Shown here piece by piece: positions 37,168-48,220 of a DNA stretch of 64,000 nt. The notes beneath the pieces were generated by a model that saw only the letters and a list, made by a program, of their open reading frames with translations, was not told the DNA's origin and did no database searches. Position 1 is the stretch's first letter; each line of letters begins with the position of its first letter. The position numbers and the translations under genes were made by a program. Source of the DNA: Pseudomonadota bacterium (GTDB taxonomy: Bacteria; Desulfobacterota; Binatia; UBA9968); NCBI GenBank assembly GCA_021324155.1, contig JAJPJQ010000028.1:62001-126000 (forward strand), in the 5' to 3' direction.

Positions 37168-37244
37168 TGGCGGGGCCGACGAGACTCGAACTCGCGACCT
37201 CCGGCGTGACAGGCCGGCGTTCTAACCAGCTGAACTACGACCCC
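37168..37244 (-). tRNA. tRNA-Asp (GTC anticodon)
   Basis: Acceptor GGGGTCG pairs with CGGCCCC (one G-U), the anticodon loop is CTGTCAC with GTC, the T loop is TTCGAGT, the discriminator is G and CCA is encoded. It lies between rplM and the site C heptad repeat. Confidence 0.95.
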
Positions 37245-37264
37245 GATAAGTAATTAGTCTCAAA

Positions 37265-37386
37265 TTTCGCGTTTCAGGTTTCAAGTTCCGGAGCGAAACG
37301 CTAAACCCAACCATATAGCACGCAACTTTGGAAGTTGCGAGCCCCTGCTTCTCTCTTTCGTGAAACTCGAAACTTGAAATCAGAAA
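37265..37386. repeat. Heptad-repeat inverted arms, site C (TTTC-N3 / GAAA-N3)
   Basis: TTTC occurs at 37265, 37272 and 37279 with TTCC at 37286. The opposite arm has GAAA at 37362, 37369, 37376 and 37383. Both arms keep an exact 7-base period and are complementary. The roughly 70-base loop contains a perfect inner hairpin, CGCAACTT-TGG-AAGTTGCG (37321-37339). The element fills the 151-base gap between tRNA-Val and tRNA-Asp and holds no gene. Confidence 0.8.
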
Positions 37387-37395
37387 CTATTTGAG

Positions 37396-37470
37396 TGGTG
37401 GGCGGTACAGGATTTGAACCTGTGACCCCCGGCTTGTAAGGCCGATGCTCTCCCGCTGAGCTAACCGCCC
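37396..37470 (-). tRNA. tRNA-Val (TAC anticodon)
   Basis: Acceptor GGGCGGT pairs with ACCGCCC, the anticodon loop is CTTACAA with TAC, the T loop is TTCAAAT and CCA is encoded. It lies 42 bases downstream of hup on the same strand. Confidence 0.95.
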
Positions 37471-37512
37471 TTCTCGGACGAAAACACCGGCCTCCGAGTT
37501 ATCCGGCGGGAA

Positions 37513-37794
37513 TTAACCCGGCTGACCGAGGGACTCTTTCAATATTTTGCCGGCCTTGAACTTCGGCGCCCGCGAGGCGGCGATCTGAATCGCCTCGCCG
37601 GTCTTCGGATTTCTCCCCGTGCGCGCCTTGCGCTCGGAGACCGAAAACGTGCCGAAGCCGGATATGTTGACCTTGTCGCCGTTTTTGAGCGCGCCGACGA
37701 TGTCGTCGAAGAGCCCGTTGACGATCTCCTCGGCCTTCTGCTTGGGCAGCTCGGCCTTGTTCGCCACCGAATCGATCAATTCTGCTTTGGTCAT
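37513..37794 (-). CDS. hup: HU family DNA-binding protein
   Basis: HU is a nucleoid protein that bends DNA as a dimer. The 93 residues include the N-terminal MTKAELIDSVANKAELPKQK and the signature GFGTFSVSERKARTGRNPKT, with the conserved intercalating proline in GRNP. It follows lon on the same strand, as in many Proteobacteria. The 84-base gap after lon contains a strong GC-rich hairpin. Confidence 0.95.
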   Translation of the reverse strand: MTKAELIDSVANKAELPKQKAEEIVNGLFDDIVGALKNGDKVNISGFGTFSVSERKARTGRNPKTGEAIQIAASRAPKFKAGKILKESLGQPG

Positions 37795-37815
37795 GATGCT
37801 CCAGTCATAGACCGG

Positions 37816-37850
37816 CGTCCGCCGGCGGATTGAAAACCCGCCGGCGGACG
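37816..37850. other. GC-rich perfect hairpin between lon and hup
   Basis: CGTCCGCCGGCGG (37816-37828) and CCGCCGGCGGACG (37838-37850) form a perfect 13-base-pair stem with a 9-base loop. No T run follows on either strand. It lies between the lon stop and the hup start on the minus strand. Possible roles are Rho-assisted termination, mRNA 3'-end protection or a REP-like element. Confidence 0.65.
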
Positions 37851-37878
37851 GACGGTCCCAAGAATTTTAGGTAGTGTG

Positions 37879-40332
<2,454 letters not shown>

Positions 40333-40340
40333 TGTTCTCC

Positions 40341-41594
<1,254 letters not shown>

Positions 41595-41611
41595 AAAACC
41601 TCGCTTACTGC

Positions 41612-42205
41612 TTACTTCTTTTCCGGACGGTTTGCGATGACGTCATCGACCAAACCGTATTCCTGAGCCTGTTTGCCGCTCATGAAGAAATCCCGGTCGG
41701 TGTCCTTCTCGATCTTCTTCAGGCTCTGGCCCGTATGTCTCGCTAATATATTGTTGAGCTCTTCGCGCATCCTGAGGATCTCGCGCGCCTGAATATCCAC
41801 GTCGGTCGCCTGGCCCTGAAAGCCGCCGAGCGGCTGGTGGATCATGATGCGCGCATGCGGCAGAGCGTACCGCTTACCCTTGGCGCCGGCGGCGAGAAGC
41901 ACCGCGCCCATGCTCGCCGCCTGGCCGACGCAGACCGTCGAGATCTGCGGCTTGACGTATTCCATCGTATCGTAGATCGCGAGACCGGCGGTGACCGATC
42001 CCCCCGGCGTATTGATGTAGAAATAAATATCGCGTTCGGGGTCTTCGGACTCGAGGAACAGGAACTGTGCCGTGATGAGGTTGGCGACGTCGTCGTTAAC
42101 GACGGTGCCGAGAAAGACGATCCGGTCCTTGAGCAGCCGCGAATAGATGTCGTACGCCCGTTCGCCGCGCCCGGTCTGCTCGACGACCATCGGAATAAAG
42201 CTCAT
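41612..42205 (-). CDS. clpP: ATP-dependent Clp protease proteolytic subunit
   Basis: ClpP forms the barrel-shaped tetradecameric serine peptidase used by ClpX and ClpA. The 197 residues contain the triad Ser98 ([11 protein letters not shown]), His123 (MIHQPLGG) and Asp172. The N-terminus [19 protein letters not shown] is the usual propeptide and axial-loop region. It follows tig by 34 bases and precedes clpX by 17. Confidence 0.98.
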   Translation of the reverse strand: MSFIPMVVEQTGRGERAYDIYSRLLKDRIVFLGTVVNDDVANLITAQFLFLESEDPERDIYFYINTPGGSVTAGLAIYDTMEYVKPQISTVCVGQAASMGAVLLAAGAKGKRYALPHARIMIHQPLGGFQGQATDVDIQAREILRMREELNNILARHTGQSLKKIEKDTDRDFFMSGKQAQEYGLVDDVIANRPEKK

Positions 42206-42239
42206 GTTTTACCGTAACCCCCTATCATCCGAGGCCATT

Positions 42240-43538
42240 TTAGCGTTTTTTCTCGGGTGCATCAACGGTTGGCTCGACTTCTTTCGTCACCGCGCGATCC
42301 AAAAGAAACTCTATGGTTCGATCCAGGATCATTTGGGACTTTAGGGACTCACGAGCCTCCGGCCGGCCATAATATTGCCGGACCGCGGAGGCCTGCTGGC
42401 CCGCTCCGCGCGCGGCGTCTTCGATGCGTTTTTGCACGTCCGCGTCCGGGACGTCGACTTTTTCGTTGTCGGCGATCTTCTCGAGCAGCAGCGTCGCCTT
42501 CACCTGCCGCTCGGCATGCGGCCGCAGCTCTTTTCGAAGATCGTCGAGCGACGGCTGCTCGCCGCCCGCCGCGTTTCGCTGCTGGCGCTCGATGAGATAG
42601 CGGACTTGCCGGTCGATCAGGCTCTCGGGGAGATCGAAAGAGTGCTTCTCGACGAGCCGCTCCATGAGCTGCTCCTTCAGCGCCTCCTTGCGGAACTCGC
42701 CGAGCTCGACTTCGAGCTGGGAGCGGATCTTGTTCTTGAGCTCTTCGAGGCTGGCGGAAGCGCCGTGGTCTTTGGCGAACTCGTCGTCGAGCGGAGGCAG
42801 GACCTTTTTCTTGATTTCCTTGACCGTGACCGAGAACAACGCCGACTTACCTGCGAACTCCCGTTTGAAATAATCCTGCGGGTAAGGAACGGTCATAGTC
42901 GCTTCCTCGTCTTTTTTCAAGCCGACGAGAGCGTTTTCAAACTCCGGCAGCACGCCGCCGCCGCCGACTTCGACGGAATAGTTTTCGGTCTTGCCCCCCG
43001 GCATCGGCTGACCGTCGATGGTGCCCGAGAAATCGATCGTAACGAAATCGCCGCGCTCGACGATGTCGCGATCTTCGACCGGCACAAGCTGCGCGTGCGC
43101 ATCGCGCAGCCGGCCGAGCGCATTCTCCACCTGCTCGTCGCTGACGGAGAGCTTCACCGCGTTGAGCTCGACGCCGATATAATCCTTGGCGTCGACGTCG
43201 GGCTTTACTTCGACGAGCGCGGAGAACGCGAAGGCACGCCCCTCTTCGAGCGTGTCGGCGTCGACTTCCGGCTCGGAGATGACTTTGAGGCCGCGCTCCT
43301 TGATCGCTTCGCCGAGCGAGCGCTCGACGAGACGCGAGAGTACCTGCCCTTTGACTTCATCGCCATAGATCCCCTCGAGAACCGAGCGGGGGACTTTTCC
43401 GGGACGGAAACCTTTGATTTTCGCGTGGCGGCCGAGGTTTTCGTAAGCGCGGACGAATTCCTTGTCGACCGCGTCGCCGGGAAGCTCGACGCGGATCTTT
43501 CTCTGCGTCGAGCTCAGGTTATCGACATCGATCTTCAT
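42240..43538 (-). CDS. tig: Trigger factor
   Basis: Trigger factor is the ribosome-bound chaperone and peptidyl-prolyl isomerase that meets nascent chains at L23. The 432 residues show the ribosome-binding domain with the signature loop GFRPGKVPR (near residue 44), the FKBP-type domain (about 150-245, with GDFVTIDFSGTIDG), and the C-terminal arm domain. A Lys/Arg end (APEKKR) closes the protein. It heads the tig-clpP-clpX-lon set and lies 22 bases downstream of tRNA-Leu. Confidence 0.96.
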   Translation of the reverse strand: MKIDVDNLSSTQRKIRVELPGDAVDKEFVRAYENLGRHAKIKGFRPGKVPRSVLEGIYGDEVKGQVLSRLVERSLGEAIKERGLKVISEPEVDADTLEEGRAFAFSALVEVKPDVDAKDYIGVELNAVKLSVSDEQVENALGRLRDAHAQLVPVEDRDIVERGDFVTIDFSGTIDGQPMPGGKTENYSVEVGGGGVLPEFENALVGLKKDEEATMTVPYPQDYFKREFAGKSALFSVTVKEIKKKVLPPLDDEFAKDHGASASLEELKNKIRSQLEVELGEFRKEALKEQLMERLVEKHSFDLPESLIDRQVRYLIERQQRNAAGGEQPSLDDLRKELRPHAERQVKATLLLEKIADNEKVDVPDADVQKRIEDAARGAGQQASAVRQYYGRPEARESLKSQMILDRTIEFLLDRAVTKEVEPTVDAPEKKR

Positions 43539-43560
43539 CGAAGATCATTCACGTCAGGGT

Positions 43561-43643
43561 TGGTGCGAGAGGGGGGACTCGAACCCCCATGGTTGCCCGC
43601 TGGATCCTAAGTCCAGTGCGTCTGCCAGTTCCGCCACTCTCGC
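43561..43643 (-). tRNA. tRNA-Leu (TAG anticodon)
   Basis: This is a class II tRNA. Acceptor GCGAGAG pairs with CTCTCGC, the anticodon loop is CTTAGGA with TAG, the T loop is TTCGAGT and CCA is encoded. It lies upstream of tig on the same strand and may share its promoter. Confidence 0.95.
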
Positions 43644-43680
43644 ACGTCGACAGCGGCGAAAAAACTCGGGCCAAAATGAA

Positions 43681-43709
43681 AGAGTAGGGAACAACAGTGG
43701 GCAAGTCAA
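43681..43709 (-). promoter_or_regulatory. Possible promoter for tRNA-Leu and tig
   Basis: On the minus strand TTGACT (43709-43704), a 17-base spacer and TACTCT (43686-43681) match at five and three of six positions. The expected start site is about 30 bases before tRNA-Leu. A second TTGACA lies about 50 bases further upstream but lacks a good -10. Nothing else was seen in the 178-base gap. Confidence 0.35.
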
Positions 43710-43821
43710 GGCTAAAGTTGCCGCGCTTCAAAGGAGACGAGCCGTTGTCGTAATTTGTCAAGTAATCGGCGCTTAAAGACAATCTCGCGCGCGATTCGCA
43801 GGCTCGCTTTCTCACCGCCCT

Positions 43822-45654
43822 CTAGCGCTGATCGGCTGAGATCGGCGCAGCCGCCTCTTCGGCTTCGTAGATCGCGACCATGACGCGAAATTCTTCACTC
43901 GTTCGAAGGAGGTGATCGAAATCGCCGTCGGCTTCGATGCGTCCATGCCGGAGAAAAACGATGCGCCGGCAGCGGCGCACCGTGCTCAGGCGGTGGGCGA
44001 TCACGATCAGCGTCCGGCCGCCTTGAAGCGCATCGATCGCGATCGCGAGCTCGCGCTCGGTGCGATTGTCGAGCGCCGAGGTCGCCTCGTCGAAGACCAG
44101 CAGCTCGGGGTCGCCGTAGAGAGCTCGCGCGATCGCGACGCGCTGCCGCTCGCCGCCGGACAAGCGGATGCCGCGCTCGCCCACGACGGTATCGAGCCCG
44201 AGCGGCAGCCCGGCCACGACATCTTCGAGCTGCGCCATGCGGATCGCCGCGGCGAGCTTGCCCGTGTCGATCTCCGCGTCTTCCAGCCCGAGCGCGATGT
44301 TTCGCCGCAGCGTGTCGTCAAACAGATAAATCTCCTGCGGCACATAGCCGATCTTCGACCGCCATGCCGGCAGGTTTTGAAAAAGATCGCGGCCGTCGAC
44401 CGTAACGGCGCCCGCCGTGGGCTTAAGCAGCCCCAGAACGATATTGATCAACGTGCTTTTGCCGGCGCCGGTCGATCCGACGATCGCGACCGATTCGCCG
44501 CGCCGGATGACGAGAGACAGATGCTCCAGCGCGGGCGCCGCCCCGGTTTCATAAACGTATTGTACGCCCGTCAGGGCGATCCGATCGTTGAACGAGAAAG
44601 CTCCGCCGGACGGCGCCCCATCGAGCGCGTCGGTGAAAAGGCGCAAATCGTCGGCGAGGTGATCGACGGCGGGCGCGCCGAAGCGAATGCTGTTCCAGCC
44701 CATAATGATTCGGTTAACGGAAGGAACGATTCGGAAGCCGCCGTATGCGCAGAGTCCGAGCACGGGAAGCACGTCTGCCCTTCCCATTCCCGCCGTCACC
44801 AGCAAAATAACCAGCAGCATGCCGAGCACGAACACCGTCTCGACGATGAGCCGCGGCACTGCGTTGAGAGTTTCGAATTGGCACATCACGCGCGCGAGCG
44901 ACTCTTGCAGCGCGGAAAAACGCTCGTAAAAAAACCGCTCGCGCCCCATCACGCGAATTTCCTTAAGTCCGCCGAAGCTCTGTTGCACGCTTTGCAGCGT
45001 TTCTTTTTTCAGGATGTGCTCTTCGTGCCCCCAGCGGCTGACGTGGCGGCGCGTGATCTTCAGCATCAGCGCGAGCGAAGCGAATAGCACTCCGATGGCG
45101 AAAATGGTCGGCAACGGAGCCGTCCACATCAGCACCGCCACGATGCCGAAGATCACGAGAGTTTCGGTGGCGATGAAAAACATCGGCCCGAGGACGCGGT
45201 CGAACACGCGATACGCCGACTCGGAGACATTGCGGGCGAGCTCCGCAGTGTTTCGTCGGAGGTGAATCGCGTAAGGCAGCGCGAGATAGCCGCGCATGAG
45301 GCGGCGTGAGAGCGCGACTTGCGATTCGCCCATGAGCCTCCGCTGCAAATAAACGAACAGCGCCAGCAGCGCGTTCTTGGTCACATAAAAAAAAGCGACT
45401 CCGAGCGTCAGCCATGGCAGCGCCGGCGCTCCGCCGACAGCCGCCAGCCGCTGTGATAGAGGAGCGGGAAGCGGCAACTCCACGACCCGCGCCGGATCGC
45501 TGACAACTTTGATGAGAAAGAAGACCGCCGCGGCCCCGACGGTCTCGAGCACCGCCGCCATGAGGGCGAGAGGAAGCTGCGCCGCCCAGCGCCAGCGCAG
45601 CCGCACCGGCAGAAAAGCTAAACATTTGCGGACGTGCTCGATCATGAAGTCCAC
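43822..45654 (-). CDS. ABC flippase, PglK-type, for lipid-linked oligosaccharide
   Basis: This is a half-transporter fusing a six-helix membrane domain (about residues 20-320) to one ATPase domain. The first helix region LETVGAAAVFFLIKVVSDP resembles the start of Campylobacter PglK. The ATPase has Walker A GSTGAGKST (393-401), signature LSGGERQ (498-504), Walker B LLVFDE (518-523) and switch His554 in IAHRLST. It overlaps the ALG2-like gene by 13 bases. Its place downstream of glycosyltransferase genes and near two STT3 genes suggests it flips a completed glycan-PP-lipid to the periplasm. An MsbA-like lipid flippase is the alternative. Confidence 0.8.
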   Translation of the reverse strand: MDFMIEHVRKCLAFLPVRLRWRWAAQLPLALMAAVLETVGAAAVFFLIKVVSDPARVVELPLPAPLSQRLAAVGGAPALPWLTLGVAFFYVTKNALLALFVYLQRRLMGESQVALSRRLMRGYLALPYAIHLRRNTAELARNVSESAYRVFDRVLGPMFFIATETLVIFGIVAVLMWTAPLPTIFAIGVLFASLALMLKITRRHVSRWGHEEHILKKETLQSVQQSFGGLKEIRVMGRERFFYERFSALQESLARVMCQFETLNAVPRLIVETVFVLGMLLVILLVTAGMGRADVLPVLGLCAYGGFRIVPSVNRIIMGWNSIRFGAPAVDHLADDLRLFTDALDGAPSGGAFSFNDRIALTGVQYVYETGAAPALEHLSLVIRRGESVAIVGSTGAGKSTLINIVLGLLKPTAGAVTVDGRDLFQNLPAWRSKIGYVPQEIYLFDDTLRRNIALGLEDAEIDTGKLAAAIRMAQLEDVVAGLPLGLDTVVGERGIRLSGGERQRVAIARALYGDPELLVFDEATSALDNRTERELAIAIDALQGGRTLIVIAHRLSTVRRCRRIVFLRHGRIEADGDFDHLLRTSEEFRVMVAIYEAEEAAAPISADQR

Positions 45655-46883
45655 GCGGCTAATCTGCGCCTGTCCGCCGGCGATACGACGTCGCGGACGA
45701 TCGCTTCGAGCCGCTCAGCGAAGGCGGCGAGCGAAAACTGTCCGCGAACGCGGCGCCGTCCGGCCTCGCCCATGTGATCGGCCGCGGCGGGGTCCGAGAC
45801 CAGGCGAGCGATGGCGGCGGCGAACGCTTCCGCAGCGGGAGGCGCGAGAAAGCCGGTCACTCCGTCGACGACGATTTCGAGCGGGCGGCCGCTTTTCACC
45901 GCGACGACCGGCCGGCGCGCGGCCATCGCTTCGACGATGCCGTAACCGAAGTGCTCCGCGTCGGCGGTGTAGACAAGGCAGCGGCACGTCGAAAGCAGCC
46001 GCAGACGCTCGGCTTCGCTGCACGAAGGCTTGAAGACCACCCGCGCGGCGATTCCGAGCTCGCGCGCGCGGCTTCGAAGCTCCTTCAATACCTCCGCATT
46101 TTCGTCAACGCACGGATCCATACCGCCCGCCAGAACGAGTGTCACCCGGTCGAAGAGAGCCGGCGAGACGCTCGATCGGAGCGCGGCCAGAGCTTCGAGA
46201 GCGAGACCGATATTTTTATACCGGACGAAGCGATTGAGCGACAGCAGCATGACTTCGTCGCCCGAGTTTGTGGTGCGCGTCCGCTCGGCATAAACCGCCG
46301 GGTCGACGCCCGGATAGAGAAGTTCCGTAGCAACGTCGCGCAGCCCAGGATAGGCCTTGCGGAATTGTGCGGCGGTGAAGCGGCTGTTGACGAGAATGCG
46401 GTCTGCCAGTCTGAGCCCGGCTTCCTCCAAGCGGTCGAGCGGCGCGCGATAGAGCCGCCGGCGCAAATTCATCGTCTCGCCGATGCGTCGGTCGGGATAA
46501 TGACAGTAGTAAAGAATTTTCGCACGGCTCAAGAGCTTCAGCGCGGGAATCGCGTGCGGTATCAGGTCGGAGAAGACGACGTCGAATCGTCCGCCGAGCG
46601 CCGCGCCCGCCGCGAGCGTCGACATGCGCGCGACATTGCATGGGATGCGCGCGCGCTGAAACAGATGGTCGGGAAAGACGGTCGGGCGAACCCGCACATC
46701 GAGCGTGCCGTCGCGCGCCTCCTCGAAGCTGTGGCCGGGGTCGTGATGACCGGCGAAAAGAGTCACGCGATGCCCGGCGCGTTGCAAAGAGCGCGCGGCG
46801 TCGATCACCAGGCGCTCGCCCCCGCCGATGCCGAGATCGCGATGGATGAACGCGACGTCAAGCTCGCTCTTATTCGTGGGCAT
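45642..46883 (-). CDS. GT4 mannosyltransferase resembling eukaryotic ALG2
   Basis: This predicted cytosolic-face glycosyltransferase of the GT-B fold has 413 residues. Segments match eukaryotic ALG2 closely: VAFIHRDLGIGGGERLVIDA (10-29), HHDPGHSFEE (46-55), ILYYCHYPD (123-131), RRLYRAPLDRLEE (142-154), ILVNSRFTAAQF (163-174), LSLNRFVRYKNIGLALEAL (214-232) and EHFGYGIVE (310-318, the EX7E motif). ALG2 adds the second and third mannose to the chitobiose-linked core. It overlaps the ALG1-like gene by 14 bases and the flippase by 13. Acceptor and linkage are inferred; another GT4 specificity is possible. Confidence 0.8.
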   Translation of the reverse strand: MPTNKSELDVAFIHRDLGIGGGERLVIDAARSLQRAGHRVTLFAGHHDPGHSFEEARDGTLDVRVRPTVFPDHLFQRARIPCNVARMSTLAAGAALGGRFDVVFSDLIPHAIPALKLLSRAKILYYCHYPDRRIGETMNLRRRLYRAPLDRLEEAGLRLADRILVNSRFTAAQFRKAYPGLRDVATELLYPGVDPAVYAERTRTTNSGDEVMLLSLNRFVRYKNIGLALEALAALRSSVSPALFDRVTLVLAGGMDPCVDENAEVLKELRSRARELGIAARVVFKPSCSEAERLRLLSTCRCLVYTADAEHFGYGIVEAMAARRPVVAVKSGRPLEIVVDGVTGFLAPPAAEAFAAAIARLVSDPAAADHMGEAGRRRVRGQFSLAAFAERLEAIVRDVVSPADRRRLAAWTS

Positions 46884-48156
46884 GCAGGTAGCGCTTTAAT
46901 GCAGGCCACGCGCAAGCGCGCCATTCATCTTCCCATCGAGGCTCGCGGGAACGAGCGACGTTTCGCCGCAGCGAGCCGAGCAGCCCGGCCGGCTCGGGGA
47001 AATCCTTGAACAGATCGACGATCTGCGCCGCCAGCTCGGCCGCGTCGGCAAAAACGAGTCCGTTCTCGCCGTGGCGGAGCCGCTCGGCGAGGCACGGACC
47101 GTAATCGAACGCCATGACCGGCAGTCCGGACCCCAGCATATCGGCTATTTTCATCGGCAGGTCTACGCGGGAAGACGAGCGATGAAAGCAGAGTCCCAGG
47201 TCGGCGCACCGCAGCAGAAGGGGGTAGTCTTCCGGGCTGAGCCAAACGGTGCGTATCTGAATCCGCCGCAGCCGGATGGCGGCGATTTTACTTTCGTAGA
47301 ATTGCTTCAGCGGCCCCTCGCCGCTGATGACGACGCGCAATTCGGGAAACGCCGATGAAGCGCGCTGCGCGACCGCCGCGTCGACGCGCGAGAGCGCGTC
47401 GAGTAAGAGATCGAAATCTTCGTCCGGCGTCCAGCTCGTCGATGTCACGAGCAGCGCCGGACGCGGCTCGTGGCCGTAACCGTTTCGCCCAAAGATATCG
47501 GCCATAAGCCGGGAAAGCTGCTGACGCGTCTCGGTGCTCGACGGCACGAACGCAGGGGCGGGGCGGTCATAAACGATTTCAACTTCGCGCAGGCCCCACC
47601 CTTCTTGCAGCTCTTTCTGCATGGCGCGCGAGACGCATAGATGGCCGTCGGCGCGCCGGCCGAGCGCGCGCTCGTACCAGCGGGTCAGCCGTACGCGCAC
47701 GCTTTCCGGCGGCGCCTTGAGCGCCAGCATCGTATAACCGAAATTGTGCCAATCGACGACCAGCTTCGCGGAGCGGAGCCGCGCGCACAGCAGCATCACG
47801 GCCAGCGCCGGAATACCGGGCGGACTCTGCAGTAACATGAGATCAGGCCGCCTGACCACGAAAAGCAGCAAGCGGAAGAGCTTGATGGCCTGCACGGCGA
47901 TCCTGAAAATCGATACGGCGCTCGGCAGTGAAGTTCCTATGCGATCGAGCGCCTGCACCGGCCGCGGCGGCAGCAAATGGGTATGAATCCGGGGATGGCG
48001 GGCGATACTTTCCGGCAGAGCGCTGCCGGCGTAGCCCACGAGATCCACTTCGGCGCCGAGATCTGCAAGCGACCGCGCATGGTATTGCATGCGCGGGCTG
48101 CGCCCCAGATCGCCGAGCACGACGACTGTCGCGTTGATACTGCCGTTGGCGCTCAT
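46870..48156 (-). CDS. GT4/GT33-like beta-mannosyltransferase resembling eukaryotic ALG1
   Basis: This 428-residue GT-B enzyme resembles ALG1, which adds the first mannose to GlcNAc2-PP-dolichol. Matching segments are VVLGDLGRSPRMQYHARSLA (12-31), LLQSPPGIPALAV (108-120), AKLVVDWHNFGYT (130-142), STSWTPDEDFDLLLDAL (239-255), GEGPLKQFYE (279-288) and DLPMKIADMLGSGLPV (332-347). The similarity spans the whole length rather than one motif. Eukaryotic ALG1 has an N-terminal membrane anchor, absent here. It is the first gene of a three-gene unit with the ALG2-like gene and the flippase. Confidence 0.87.
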   Translation of the reverse strand: MSANGSINATVVVLGDLGRSPRMQYHARSLADLGAEVDLVGYAGSALPESIARHPRIHTHLLPPRPVQALDRIGTSLPSAVSIFRIAVQAIKLFRLLLFVVRRPDLMLLQSPPGIPALAVMLLCARLRSAKLVVDWHNFGYTMLALKAPPESVRVRLTRWYERALGRRADGHLCVSRAMQKELQEGWGLREVEIVYDRPAPAFVPSSTETRQQLSRLMADIFGRNGYGHEPRPALLVTSTSWTPDEDFDLLLDALSRVDAAVAQRASSAFPELRVVISGEGPLKQFYESKIAAIRLRRIQIRTVWLSPEDYPLLLRCADLGLCFHRSSSRVDLPMKIADMLGSGLPVMAFDYGPCLAERLRHGENGLVFADAAELAAQIVDLFKDFPEPAGLLGSLRRNVARSREPRWEDEWRACAWPALKRYLHAHE

Positions 48157-48220
48157 GGCTCGATCACGGAGTATATGCTAAAGTCGACCGCCGCTTCCAG
48201 CTTTCGTCTCCTAGAATCGT

